Of a stretch of 64,000 nucleotides of DNA, positions 1-8,706 are shown one piece after another. The stretch comes from Collinsella aerofaciens. Lineage in GTDB: Bacteria > Actinomycetota > Coriobacteriia > Coriobacteriales > Coriobacteriaceae. The stretch's first letter is position 1; each line of letters starts with the position of its first letter. Position numbers and translations under genes: made by a program. The notes below the pieces were generated by a model. That model was not told the origin of the DNA. It searched no databases and saw only the letters and a list, made by a program, of their open reading frames with translations. Location of the stretch: positions 47,301-111,300 of the forward strand of contig NZ_JADMWW010000005.1 in the NCBI RefSeq assembly GCF_015548375.1, given 5' to 3'.

Positions 1-59
1 CTCTGCTGCTAAATGCCTATTTACGTGGTCTTTTAATTTGGTAAACACCTCTATTCTTT

Positions 60-89
60 GTTGACCCATCAACAAAAGCCCTGCTAAAT
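60..89 (+). promoter_or_regulatory. Sigma70-type promoter with overlapping palindromic operator
   Basis: A -35 box TTGACC (61-66), a 17-nt spacer and a -10 box CTAAAT (84-89) precede the hydrolase gene at 241. The -35 box lies inside the perfect palindrome GTTGACCCATCAAC-like arms GTTGA...TCAAC (60-73). The same arrangement occurs before the hydrolase gene at 52240, so a shared regulator is inferred. Confidence 0.55.
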
Positions 90-92
90 GGT

Positions 93-192
93 GATAAACG
101 AATGTTTAGTAATTTGTTGAGTGTTCATTTTGACCGTTTACCGAGTTCATCTGCCTGTTCTGTAGCTCTGCATTAAACTAAACATGTTTAAG
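93..192. promoter_or_regulatory. LacI-type operator candidates in hydrolase leader
   Basis: Two palindromes built from the half-sites TAAAC and GTTTA lie here: TAAACGAATGTTTA (95-108) and TAAACATGTTTA (179-190). Similar half-sites occur before the LacI gene at 36015 and before the isomerase operon at 28374. Binding by a LacI-family protein is an inference from symmetry and spacing. Confidence 0.4.
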
Positions 193-240
193 TTGTATTG
201 CCGCTGATGTTTACCACTCGCGGCGCAGAGGAGGCAGCTC

Positions 241-1578
241 ATGGAACTCAAATCGTGCACCTACGCAACCGTCACCACGCTGGGAGACTTTGGCCCCTGG
301 ATCAGCAAAGTCGTGCTCGACCTGCCGTGCACCGTTCGCGCCAACGATATCGATGCGCGCACCTTCCATATATATGTAGAGCGCCATGAACGCACGGGCG
401 AGATCCTGATGCGCAAAGAGCGCGGCGCCGACCACGCCGCACCTTCCGTAGGCTATGTCGACGTCCTCGCCGCCTATCCGTGCGATGAGTGCGGACGCAA
501 GCTCGCCTTTGGCACCCATGTGGCGCTCGAGATCGCCGAGCAGCGCCTGACCAAGAAGATCGAGGGCAGCGTGATGGGCTCGCGCTTGCTCGACGACCAG
601 CTGCGCATCACGCAGCTCGCGGCCCTTCCCGGCAATGACGGTGACGATCCAACCTGCGGCCTGGTCTTTGACACCTGCCGCGGCGACATCTGTCCCGCGC
701 TCAAGGGCTGGAGCAATGCCACGCAAAAGACCGCCGTCAACGGCATCGCGCTCGAGTACGGCTTCTTTGAGCCCAGCTTTAAGGCCGAGGACTCCGCCTG
801 CTTCAACCCCTTCGCGCCCGAAACGACAGTCGTGCCCCAGAAGGCCCCGCTCGTGGTGTACCTGCACGGCGCTGGCGAGGGCAAGGGCGCTACGCAAGGC
901 GAGGGCGCCACGCGCGCTTATATCGGCAACCGCGTGACGGCCATCAGCCAGGCGCAGATCCAACGCTACTTTGGCGGCTTTGCCTGGGTTCTCGTGCCGC
1001 AGTCGCCCACGTTTTGGATGGACAACGGCACTGAGCAGCTCGGCCACTCCAACCAGAGCATCTACTCCCCCGTCATTAAGGCGCTCATCGACGAGTTTGT
1101 CGCCGAGCATGCCGACCGCATCGACACCGACCGCATCGTGGTCGCTGGCCTTTCCAACGGCGGCTTTATGACGCTGCGCCTGTGCGCCGACTACCCCGAG
1201 TTCTTCGCCGCGGGCCTTCCCTGCTGCGCGCCGTGGTACAACGCCACGGACGAGGACGTTGCTGCCCTTGCCAAGACACCGCTGTGGTTTACGCACTCCA
1301 AGGGCGATGAGCTCGTGATACCGCAGGAGACCGTGCTGCCGCTCACGGCTCGCCTGCGCGCTGCCGGCGCCAACGTGCATCTCACCTACTTTAGCCATGT
1401 CGAGGACCTGACCGGGCGCTACCGCGAGGCCGACGGCTCGCCCAAGAAGACGTTCAACCACGGCGTGTGGATCCATCAATTCAACGACCTGTGTTATCAA
1501 GACTTCGACGGGGGCAACGTACTCATCGACGGCGAGCCGGTGGGCTGCTGGGAGTGGTCGGCCAGGGTCGACAGGTAA
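241..1578 (+). CDS. alpha/beta hydrolase, prolyl-oligopeptidase/PHB-depolymerase-like esterase
   Basis: A 445-residue predicted serine hydrolase. The C-terminal half carries an alpha/beta-hydrolase core: an oxyanion-type LHGAGE near residue 208, the nucleophile elbow GLSNGG with Ser305, a candidate Asp in GDELV near 356 and a candidate His407 in FNHGVW. The N-terminal 190 residues look like the beta-sandwich found in front of such esterases. No signal peptide is visible. The start is fixed by GAGGAGG eight bases upstream. Substrate is unknown; an acylated plant glycoside or peptide ester is possible. It stands alone behind its own promoter. Confidence 0.75.
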   Translation: MELKSCTYATVTTLGDFGPWISKVVLDLPCTVRANDIDARTFHIYVERHERTGEILMRKERGADHAAPSVGYVDVLAAYPCDECGRKLAFGTHVALEIAEQRLTKKIEGSVMGSRLLDDQLRITQLAALPGNDGDDPTCGLVFDTCRGDICPALKGWSNATQKTAVNGIALEYGFFEPSFKAEDSACFNPFAPETTVVPQKAPLVVYLHGAGEGKGATQGEGATRAYIGNRVTAISQAQIQRYFGGFAWVLVPQSPTFWMDNGTEQLGHSNQSIYSPVIKALIDEFVAEHADRIDTDRIVVAGLSNGGFMTLRLCADYPEFFAAGLPCCAPWYNATDEDVAALAKTPLWFTHSKGDELVIPQETVLPLTARLRAAGANVHLTYFSHVEDLTGRYREADGSPKKTFNHGVWIHQFNDLCYQDFDGGNVLIDGEPVGCWEWSARVDR

Positions 1579-1591
1579 TCTATCCCATCAC

Positions 1592-1712
1592 GGGGCCGAG
1601 GGCTTACCTCTGAAAATGTCCTCGGGCATGCGGCCCGGTTGCACCACGCGCTTCGCGCTGTGCAACCGGGCCGCCCCCTGCGGAATATTTTCAGAGGTAA
1701 GCCCTCGGCCCC
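1592..1712. repeat. 121-nt nested inverted repeat (giant hairpin)
   Basis: Outer arms 1592-1617 and 1687-1712 are perfect 26-nt inverted complements. Inner arms 1630-1643 and 1661-1674 are perfect over 14 nt, and the short stretches between them are partly complementary. It lies just after the hydrolase stop. It may terminate transcription, but there is no clear U-run, so a mobile or REP-like repeat is equally likely. Confidence 0.85.
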
Positions 1713-1842
1713 GCTGCGTTTCCGTTGCTGTTGACCCTGGGTGAGCGCTTCCGGCGGGCCGCCGGGTCGCGGGCGATGGGGGCGTGGGTCCCGTCTTGCC
1801 TTGCGCGTAACTGGCTGAAATGATTTTGGTTGGAGCTTTCTT

Positions 1843-3354
1843 ATGACTCGCGATTTAACTCGGGTGATTGTTACTACTGATATGGAAGTCGATGATATGA
1901 ACTCGCTCGTTCATTTGGCTCTGTATCTCAACTTGCTCGATGTGCAGGCTGTGGTGTATACGGCTTCGCAGTATCACTTTCTTGGGGATGGCGTCCATAC
2001 GCTCGGCGAGGTGAATCCGCATTGGCGTACCAAGGGTCACCGTTCCTATGAGTGGGATGTGGTGCCTCATGAGCCTGATCCGCTTGCTGGGGAGCTTCGT
2101 GAGTATCGACCGTTTCCTGAGCATTGGATCGAGAGCCTCTGGAGCAATGAGTATGCCCAGGCCTGGCCTCAGCTGCAGGCTAATGCGGCCGCTGCCGGCG
2201 AGTCTCCGTTTCCCTCGCCTGCTCAGATGATTGAGCGTACGTTTGTGGGCAATGTTGCTTTTGAGGGCGATGTGCGTGAGGAGACTGAGGGCTCGCGCGC
2301 AATTGCTCAGGCGATTTTGGATGATGATCCGCGCACGCTGTGGCTGCTCAGCTGGGGCGGCATGAATACCATTGTTCGTGCGCTCATGAGCATTGCTGAG
2401 CGCTATCGTGATACGCCCGAATGGCCTTTCGTGCAGCAGCGTGTCTATCAGAAGGTGCGCGTGATGGGCGTCGCCGATGGCGTGGGGCAGGACAATTCTT
2501 GGCTCGACCATGGGCATGAACTCTTCCCCGATCTCATCTTTTGGTGTGTGCCCTATATGTATGGCGGCTACGTTGACGCCAAGATGGCTCAGCCCGATAC
2601 GCTGCCGCTGTTCCAGGCTCCCTGGCCCGAGCAGAGTCTCACGCAGGACAACGGTCCCCTCATGGCGCGCTATATGCTCTATGGTGATGGCAAGGTCTAC
2701 GAAAACGAGCCCGAGCGCTTTCAGTTTGGCAAGCATGCGCGCTTGGACTGGGGCCTGGAGGGCATGCCTGCGATGCAGTTTGAGCGCGGCGACTTTATGG
2801 CCGAAGGCGACTCAATGACCTATATCCCGCTGCTGCCGTTTGGCCTGCGCGGCATCGATAACCGCGACTTTGACACGTTGCTCGGCCGCATGTTCCTCGA
2901 CGGGCATCCCGACTCGGACGCACCTGCCGGCTTTGCAGCCATAGGCACGCCCGTCGATGGCAATCCTAATCCCTATCTGCGCGCCTATCAGGAAGACTTC
3001 GCCGCCCGCGCGCAGTGGTGCGCCCACGAGCCCGCGGCCTGCTCGCATCCGGCATATGTTGCCGAGGTCACGGGCGACATGAGCGCCGCAGCCGGTGAGC
3101 GCGTTGACCTTGCAGCGACCATCGTCGACCCCGATGGCAGGGGCTTCGATGCTCATTGGAATGTCACCATGGGACCGTCGCGCTATGCAGGCGCTCAAGA
3201 TCTGTCGCTGTGGCAGGAATGCGCGGTGAGCACCGCTTTTATCGTACCCGCCGACGCGCAGCCCGGCGACCGCTTCGTGCTCACCCTTACCGTGCAGACG
3301 CGCGCCGAGCGCCCCTGCAGCCGCTACGCCCAAGTTGCCGTGACCGTGGCATAG
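1843..3354 (+). CDS. DUF1593 nucleoside-hydrolase-like protein
   Basis: A 503-residue protein matching the DUF1593 pattern (cellulose-binding Sde182-like). The Asp-rich N-terminus TTDMEVDDMNSLVHLALY (about residues 9-26) resembles the calcium/ribose-binding motif of nucleoside hydrolases. Residues about 400-503 form an Ig-like tail typical of the family. There is no signal peptide, so a cytoplasmic N-glycosidase or glycoside-processing role is inferred; the substrate is unknown. The first 400-500 bases use many T-ending codons, while the rest is G/C-ending like the neighbours. The start follows a weak Shine-Dalgarno sequence and gives the full family length. Confidence 0.75.
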   Translation: MTRDLTRVIVTTDMEVDDMNSLVHLALYLNLLDVQAVVYTASQYHFLGDGVHTLGEVNPHWRTKGHRSYEWDVVPHEPDPLAGELREYRPFPEHWIESLWSNEYAQAWPQLQANAAAAGESPFPSPAQMIERTFVGNVAFEGDVREETEGSRAIAQAILDDDPRTLWLLSWGGMNTIVRALMSIAERYRDTPEWPFVQQRVYQKVRVMGVADGVGQDNSWLDHGHELFPDLIFWCVPYMYGGYVDAKMAQPDTLPLFQAPWPEQSLTQDNGPLMARYMLYGDGKVYENEPERFQFGKHARLDWGLEGMPAMQFERGDFMAEGDSMTYIPLLPFGLRGIDNRDFDTLLGRMFLDGHPDSDAPAGFAAIGTPVDGNPNPYLRAYQEDFAARAQWCAHEPAACSHPAYVAEVTGDMSAAAGERVDLAATIVDPDGRGFDAHWNVTMGPSRYAGAQDLSLWQECAVSTAFIVPADAQPGDRFVLTLTVQTRAERPCSRYAQVAVTVA

Positions 3355-3397
3355 CAAGGACGGCGCCCACATTCGGCATGGAGTGTCCCCAACCGCC

Positions 3398-3476
3398 ACT
3401 CATTTAAGTACGTCCCCAATGAGTGGCCGAAGACTGCCCCCAACGACTAGTCGTTTAAGAACGTCCCCGATGACTA
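3398..3476. repeat. Two copies of the TAGTC...GACTA palindromic repeat
   Basis: Copy 1 (3398-3424) is a shorter ACTCAT-type variant. Copy 2 (3448-3476) has the full 29-nt form, starting TAGTCGTTTAAG and ending ATGACTA with CGTCCCC in the centre. Six more copies occur at about 46.1, 46.2, 54.75, 54.79, 54.94 and 58.43 kb. The stretch 3355-3679 holds only these repeats and the next hairpin. Confidence 0.85.
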
Positions 3477-3481
3477 CCCAG

Positions 3482-3551
3482 AAGTTGCGGTGGAATAGTT
3501 CCTGTTTGGCCTTCTATGGCCCACATTTAGGAACTATTTCACCGCAAGTTA
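3482..3551. repeat. Hairpin repeat with GCGGTGRAATAGTTCC arms
   Basis: Arms AAGTTGCGGTGGAATAGTTC (3482 onward) and GAACTATTTCACCGCAAGTT (ending 3550) are inverted complements with two mismatches, and inner TGGCC/GGCCA bases also pair. It precedes the zinc-ribbon operon. A hairpin at 53243 shares the GTGCGGTGAAA core, suggesting one repeat family. Confidence 0.7.
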
Positions 3552-3679
3552 TTTGGGGATGAAAAATGGGCCATGTGTCCCAGTTGTAGAGACTCGTTGA
3601 GCCATCTGGGTATCGTGAAAGATCGCGCACTCCCCCATCATCAAAAGTGACACACGCTACCTGTTGATGGGAGGCAACC

Positions 3680-4417
3680 ATGGGCTTCTTTGACAAGATG
3701 TTCGAGAAGAAAGAGTGCGCGATTTGCGGTACCGAGCTGGGACTCTTGGGAAAGACCAAGATCAGCGAAGGCTACCTGTGCAAAGAGTGCGCCGGCAAGC
3801 TCTCCCCCTACTTCCACGGCTATCGCTCCAGCACCGCGGACGATATCCGCGAGCAACTCGCCTACCGCGAGGCCAACGCCGAGCGCCTGGCCTCGTTCAA
3901 CCCCACGCGCACGCTCTCTGCCGGGCGCACCAACATCATGCTCGATGAGGACGCGGGCCTGCTAATCATCACTTCGCAGAGCCGCTGGCGCGACGCCAAT
4001 CCCGACATCATCGAGTTCTCACAGGTACTCGGCTGCGATATGGATATCGACGAGCATCGCACCGAGATCTATCGCGAGACCAAGGACGGCGAGCGTGAGA
4101 GCTACAACCCGCCGCGCTACGACCTGGATTACGATTTTAATCTGACCATCCACGTCAACACGCCGTACTTTACCGAGATCAACCTGCGCGTGAACGACTC
4201 CACCATCGGTCAGCGCGGTTCCATCGAATACCGCGAGGCCAAGCGCCAGGCAACCGAAGTTCGCGACGCGCTGGTACAGCTGCGCCAGGAAACGCGCGAC
4301 AGCGTCGTGGCCGCCAAGGCCCCCAAGACCGCGGTCACCTGCCCCTTCTGCGGTGCAACCACCATTCCCGATGCCAGTGGGCGCTGCGAATACTGCGGCG
4401 GCGCCATCGGCGCATAG
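3680..4417 (+). CDS. DUF4428-like protein with C-terminal zinc ribbon
   Basis: A 245-residue protein. The N-terminal four-cysteine knuckle (CAICGTELGLLG ... CKECAGKL, residues 13-37) is the DUF4428 pattern. The middle resembles a short PH-like or bacterial membrane-regulatory domain. The C-terminus is a second zinc ribbon, CPFCGATTIP ... CEYCGGAIG. GGAGG lies ten bases before the ATG. It opens an operon with another zinc-ribbon protein (24-bp gap), an SPFH protein and a lipoprotein, which suggests a role at the cell envelope. The exact function is unknown. Confidence 0.7.
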   Translation: MGFFDKMFEKKECAICGTELGLLGKTKISEGYLCKECAGKLSPYFHGYRSSTADDIREQLAYREANAERLASFNPTRTLSAGRTNIMLDEDAGLLIITSQSRWRDANPDIIEFSQVLGCDMDIDEHRTEIYRETKDGERESYNPPRYDLDYDFNLTIHVNTPYFTEINLRVNDSTIGQRGSIEYREAKRQATEVRDALVQLRQETRDSVVAAKAPKTAVTCPFCGATTIPDASGRCEYCGGAIGA

Positions 4418-4441
4418 CCTCCGGCACGGAAAGGACCGATC

Positions 4442-5764
4442 ATGGCCTTTGAGAGCGTCAACTATCAGTGCCCCGCGTGTGGCGGTCCCCTTCACTTTGC
4501 CAGTGCCGAGCAAAAGCTCGTCTGCGACTACTGCGATTCGCGTTTTGAAGTCGAAGAAGTCGAGGCCCTCTATCGCGAGCGCCAGGACAAGGCAGATGCC
4601 AAAGCCGATGCCGCAGCCGCGGCCCCCAAGCCTGCTGTCGACGATGCCGTGCAGGAGCTGGCTCAAAACGCCGGCTACATCTGCTCATCGTGCGGTGCCG
4701 AGCTGGTCTCGGACGGCACTGTCGCCGTTACCACCTGCCCATACTGCGGCAACTCCGCCGTGGCACCCGGCCAGCTCTCGGGCGACTTCTCACCCGACCT
4801 GGTGATTCCGTTTAAGCTCGGGCGCGACGATGTCATGGCCGCGCTCAAAGACCACTACAAGGGCAAGATCCTGCTGCCCAAGAGCTTTGTCACCGGCAAC
4901 CACATCGACGAAGTCCAAGGTGTCTACGTGCCGTTTTGGCTCTACGGTGCCCACGTGGACGGCGAAGTGCACTTCGATGCGACCAACGAGACTGTAACCG
5001 AGGAATCCGACCGCACCGTCACGACCACCGACCACTACGACGCCTACCGTAAGGGCAATATCTCGTTTGAGCGCGTGCCCGTCGACGGATCGTCCAAGAT
5101 GCCCGACGGCCATATGGACGCCATCGAGCCGTTTGACTACGACGCGCTGTGCCCGTTTTCGGTCGCGTATATGCCCGGCTACATCGCCAACCGCTACGAC
5201 GAAGATTGCGAGACCTGCAAGGCACGTGCCGAGCGCCGCATGGAGGAGAGCACGATCTCGGCCCTGCGCGAGACTGTTGTCGACGAATATGACGATGCCA
5301 CGGTCGAAAGCAAGCAGCTCGACTACACCTGGGAAGACAGCGACTACGCCCTGTTCCCCGTGTGGATGCTTTCCACTTCGTGGAACGGCAAGAGTTACCT
5401 GTTTGCCATGAACGGCCAGACCGGCCGCATGGTCGGCGAGCTCCCCTGCTCCAAGCCCAAGCTCGTCATCGCCTCGGTGCTGTTCTTTGTGATCGGGTTT
5501 GTCCTCTCCCAGATTCTCTTTATGGGTGGGAATGCCTTCGATCCGGATTACCTCACCTTTGATGTCGAGGGCATCCTCATCAACATCGTCGCGCCGTTGA
5601 TCATCGTGGTCATCGCAGACGTGCTGCTGGTAGGCCAGCTCAAGACGGCCAACGAGGCGACCCACGCCGATGAGTACTGCGGTGAGCTCGACCTGGTCGA
5701 GAAGCACGACACCTTCAGCCACACCGAGACCACCGTTGTCATGAAGGACGACAAGGACGACTAA
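4442..5764 (+). CDS. TFIIB-type zinc-ribbon membrane protein
   Basis: A 440-residue protein with a CPACGGPL ... CDYCDSRF ribbon at residues 9-34 and a second CSSCGAEL ... CPYCGNSA ribbon near 80-105. A long soluble region with charged repeats follows, then two predicted membrane segments (about residues 340-362 and 380-400) and an acidic tail. Databases sometimes name such proteins after a primosomal helicase, but no helicase motif is present. It probably works with the SPFH protein encoded 48 bp downstream. AAAGGA precedes the start. Confidence 0.65.
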   Translation: MAFESVNYQCPACGGPLHFASAEQKLVCDYCDSRFEVEEVEALYRERQDKADAKADAAAAAPKPAVDDAVQELAQNAGYICSSCGAELVSDGTVAVTTCPYCGNSAVAPGQLSGDFSPDLVIPFKLGRDDVMAALKDHYKGKILLPKSFVTGNHIDEVQGVYVPFWLYGAHVDGEVHFDATNETVTEESDRTVTTTDHYDAYRKGNISFERVPVDGSSKMPDGHMDAIEPFDYDALCPFSVAYMPGYIANRYDEDCETCKARAERRMEESTISALRETVVDEYDDATVESKQLDYTWEDSDYALFPVWMLSTSWNGKSYLFAMNGQTGRMVGELPCSKPKLVIASVLFFVIGFVLSQILFMGGNAFDPDYLTFDVEGILINIVAPLIIVVIADVLLVGQLKTANEATHADEYCGELDLVEKHDTFSHTETTVVMKDDKDD

Positions 5765-5812
5765 GCAATCCAACCAATACCACCCGGACTTTGACGAGAA
5801 AGGAAGATCACC

Positions 5813-7069
5813 ATGGGACTCTTGAAAGCTGGATTGGGAGCTGCCGGCGGCGTCATGGCCGACCAGTGGAAGGAATATATCTACTGCGAATCGATGCCTG
5901 CTGACGTCTTGGCCTGCAAGGGCGTCAAACGAACCGGCGGCCGCAGCTCCAACACACACGGCGAGGACAACGTCATCTCCAACGGCTCCGTCATCGCCGT
6001 CAACGACGGCCAGGGCATGCTCGTGGTGCAAAACGGCAAGATCATCGAAGTCGCACTGGAGCCCGGCGAGTTCGTCTTCGATACCGGCAGCGAGCCAAGC
6101 GTCTTTAGCGGCAACCTGGGCGACTCCATCAAGGAGACCTTCGCCAATATCGGCAGCCGCTTTACCTTCGGCGGCGACGCGGGCAAGAACCAGCGCGTCT
6201 ACTTCATTAACACCAAGGAGATTATCGGCAATAAGTACGGCACCGCCTCGCCCGTGCCCTTCCGCGTGGTCGACAACAACATTGGCCTGGACGTCGACAT
6301 CTCCGTGCGCTGCAACGGCGAGTATTCGTACCGCATCACCAACCCGCTGCTGTTCTACACCAATGTATGCGGCAACGTGACCGATAGCTACACGCGCGAC
6401 AAGATCGACAGCCAGCTTAAGTCCGAGCTGCTCACCGCCCTGCAGCCCGCCTTTGCCAAGATCTCGGAGATGGGCATCCGCTACAGCGCCATCCCCGGCC
6501 ACACCACCGAGCTCGCCCGCGCGCTCAACGAGGTCCTCTCCGCCGACTGGCGTGACCTGCGCGGCGTCGAGATCGTGAGCTTTGGCGTCAACTCAATCGC
6601 CGCCTCGCAAGAAGACGAGCAGATGATCAAGGACCTGCAGAAGGCCGCGGTCATGCGCGATCCCACGATGGCGGCCGCCAATATCGCCAGCGCCCAGAGC
6701 GACGCGATGCGTGCGGCAGCAGCCAACCCCAACGGCGCGATGGCCGGCTTTATGGGCATGGGCATGGCAGGCGGCATGGGCGGCATGAACGCCAGCCAGC
6801 TGTTCGCTGCCGCCAGGCGCAGCAGCAGGCCGCCCCGCAACCGGCTCCGGCCCCCGCCCCCGCACCGGCTCCCGCCGCCGCGCCTGCGGCCGGCACGTGG
6901 ACCTGCAGCTGCGGCGCCACCAACACCGGCAAGTTCTGCCCCGAGTGCGGCAGCCCCGCGCCTGCCCCGGCACCGGCCAAGTGGTTCTGCCCCAACTGCG
7001 GTAGCGAAAACGGCGGCAAGTTCTGCAGCAACTGCGGAACGCCCAGGCCCTAGCCCCTCTATCTGGTAA
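5813..7069 (+). CDS. SPFH-domain protein, zinc-ribbon tail lost by frameshift
   Basis: Residues 1-330 read as an SPFH/band-7 (virion-core-like, YdjI-type) protein that would oligomerise at the membrane. Just after residue 333 (near 6814) the frame moves into an Arg/Pro-rich nonsense tail. In the -1 frame, starting CAG at 6814, the DNA encodes an Ala/Pro linker and two zinc ribbons (CSCGATNTGKFCPECGS and CPNCGSENGGKFCSNCG) ending at TAG 7051-7053. One missing C would explain this. Related family members carry the same zinc-ribbon tail, so a genuine mutation or a sequencing error is likely; no slippery heptamer is visible. AAAGGA precedes the start. Confidence 0.8.
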   Translation: MGLLKAGLGAAGGVMADQWKEYIYCESMPADVLACKGVKRTGGRSSNTHGEDNVISNGSVIAVNDGQGMLVVQNGKIIEVALEPGEFVFDTGSEPSVFSGNLGDSIKETFANIGSRFTFGGDAGKNQRVYFINTKEIIGNKYGTASPVPFRVVDNNIGLDVDISVRCNGEYSYRITNPLLFYTNVCGNVTDSYTRDKIDSQLKSELLTALQPAFAKISEMGIRYSAIPGHTTELARALNEVLSADWRDLRGVEIVSFGVNSIAASQEDEQMIKDLQKAAVMRDPTMAAANIASAQSDAMRAAAANPNGAMAGFMGMGMAGGMGGMNASQLFAAARRSSRPPRNRLRPPPPHRLPPPRLRPARGPAAAAPPTPASSAPSAAAPRLPRHRPSGSAPTAVAKTAASSAATAERPGPSPSIW

Positions 7070-7133
7070 TTGGCGGGGGATCCGCCGCCCCCGCTCCTGC
7101 TTCTATGGGTTTCGTTCGATTAAGGGGGACACC

Positions 7134-7976
7134 ATGAAGACAACGTTCAAAAAGTCCGTGCTCGCATTCCTGACATGCGTCCTGGCGCTCGCCTTTGCCC
7201 TGACGGGCTGCAGCGGCGGCGCCAAAGACCCCAAGGCCGACTTCGTCGGCAGCTGGGAGCTCTCGGGTGGAACCGTGGATGGCGAAGAGCTGACCGATGA
7301 GTACATGAAGATGCTCGAGGATTGGGGTGTCCACTGCGTCCTGATTCTCGATGAGGACGGTACAGGCGCCCTCGACCTGTTCCTTGAGGTTGTCGACCTT
7401 AAATGGGAGGCAAAGGACGCCACCACCGTAACGATCACCGCCGAAGATGAGTCGCACGACATGAAGCTCAAGGACGGCAAACTCATCCTCGAAGAGGATG
7501 ACGGCAACCTCGTCTTTACCAAGTCCGACAAGGATCTGTCCGGCACGGTGAAGAAGGATCGCGAGGCTGCCGAAAAGGAAGAGGAGATCGATGAGGCCGT
7601 CGAAGACGACGACGTCCAGCGCGCCGAAATCTCCCCCGCCGTCACCGTCGCCGATGACGATCTGTGCACCATCACCGTCACCGAGAAGTTCAAGGACGAC
7701 TGGGGCGACATCGGCTTTGTCGTCAACATCACCAACAAGAGCGACAAGGACCTGACCTTCTACGCTCCCAGCGGTAAGACCAACGTCAACGGCACCATGA
7801 AGGAACCCTGGTTCTCGGCTCACCTGATGCCCGGCACCAACGCCACCGAGGAATTCACGTTCTCGAGCGGCGAGCTCGATAGCCTCGACGACCTGGTCAA
7901 CACGACCATTGGCATCGACGCCTACCTGACCGATTCCTACGAGGACGTCGCCTCCTACAGCGCAACCATCGCGTAA
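7134..7976 (+). CDS. Lipoprotein with DUF5067-like C-terminal domain
   Basis: A 280-residue lipoprotein. The basic N-terminus and hydrophobic helix end in the lipobox LTGC (Cys24), followed by a Gly/Lys linker. Residues about 35-125 resemble a lipocalin-like beta domain, and an acidic Lys/Glu coil follows. The last 110 residues look like an immunoglobulin-like domain of the DUF5067/FxLYD type. It would sit on the outer face of the membrane. It closes the zinc-ribbon/SPFH operon and is followed by a strong terminator. Confidence 0.75.
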   Translation: MKTTFKKSVLAFLTCVLALAFALTGCSGGAKDPKADFVGSWELSGGTVDGEELTDEYMKMLEDWGVHCVLILDEDGTGALDLFLEVVDLKWEAKDATTVTITAEDESHDMKLKDGKLILEEDDGNLVFTKSDKDLSGTVKKDREAAEKEEEIDEAVEDDDVQRAEISPAVTVADDDLCTITVTEKFKDDWGDIGFVVNITNKSDKDLTFYAPSGKTNVNGTMKEPWFSAHLMPGTNATEEFTFSSGELDSLDDLVNTTIGIDAYLTDSYEDVASYSATIA

Positions 7977-8024
7977 CGGCATGTAACATCAGCCGCGGAT
8001 TGGCGGACACATCCGCGCACACCA

Positions 8025-8065
8025 GACGGGGCCGCAGGAGTTAATCCTGCGGCCCCGTCGCTTTT
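8025..8065 (+). terminator. Rho-independent terminator of zinc-ribbon/SPFH operon
   Basis: A perfect 15-bp stem (8025-8039 with 8045-8059, arms GACGGGGCCGCAGGA and TCCTGCGGCCCCGTC), a GTTAA loop and then GCTTTT. Confidence 0.9.
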
Positions 8066-8085
8066 ATGCCGATGCGTACCGAGCG

Positions 8086-8706
8086 TTAGCGCTCCATGTT
8101 GGGAACAATGCTGCCCTCCGTTACCGCGTGCACGGCCAGGCGCATGATGTTGTCGTAGCCGGTCTTGTTGAGAATCTCCGAGATGCGGCGCTTGATGGTG
8201 CCCTCGCTCATAAACAGCTCGGCCGCGATCTCGCGGCGGCTTTTGCCCTCGCAGGCAAGGCGCAAGATCGACAGCTCGACATCGTCGAGGGCCGCCGTGC
8301 CCGAGAAGATGCTCTCGGGCGGCTTGGGAAACGTGCAGTAACCCGCCAGCGTGGAGCGCATCACGGCGAATAGCTCGTCGATACCGACGTTCTTGTACAC
8401 AAAGCTGTCGACGCCCGCCTCGCGCGCCTGGTCCACAAAGGTGATTTCGGGCATACCCGTCATGATAATGACGCGGCACTCGGGCAGTTGTTCTTTAATG
8501 CGCGCCGCCGCCACGATGCCGTTGGAATCATGCTCGGTGCATACGTCCATCAGTATCATGTCCGGGCGCTCCTTGAGCGCGACACCCAAGGCCTCGGAAG
8601 CATCGGCAATGGCGGAAACAACGGTCATATCGGGCTGGTCGCCAACGGAACGCGCCAGGCTCTCGCGCAGGATGGCCTGGTCTTCGACTATAAGGACGCG
8701 GATCAT
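8086..8706 (-). CDS. NarL/LuxR-type response regulator
   Basis: A 206-residue regulator. The receiver domain has acidic residues VEDQ at 7-10, phospho-acceptor Asp in LMDV near residue 54 and the conserved Lys in FVYKNVG near 103. The C-terminal LuxR helix-turn-helix includes EGKSRREIAAELFMSEGTIK. A longer in-frame extension exists upstream, but ATG 8706 has AAAGGAG at the right spacing and overlaps the kinase stop as ATGA, which indicates translational coupling. It is cognate to the adjacent kinase. Confidence 0.9.
   Translation of the reverse strand: MIRVLIVEDQAILRESLARSVGDQPDMTVVSAIADASEALGVALKERPDMILMDVCTEHDSNGIVAAARIKEQLPECRVIIMTGMPEITFVDQAREAGVDSFVYKNVGIDELFAVMRSTLAGYCTFPKPPESIFSGTAALDDVELSILRLACEGKSRREIAAELFMSEGTIKRRISEILNKTGYDNIMRLAVHAVTEGSIVPNMER

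Noticed and set aside
211..1500. Long minus-strand open frame opposite the first hydrolase
   Set aside because: It mirrors the GC-rich codons of the plus-strand gene, has no recognisable domain and no ribosome binding site.
4790..6502. 570-codon minus-strand open frame across the zinc-ribbon and SPFH genes
   Set aside because: It spans two real genes and their gap, with Val/Asp/His-rich nonsense composition; a shadow of high GC3.
6800..6830. Programmed -1 frameshift to produce the zinc-ribbon SPFH form
   Set aside because: No X XXY YYZ slippery heptamer or downstream stem is evident at the shift; a missing base is simpler.
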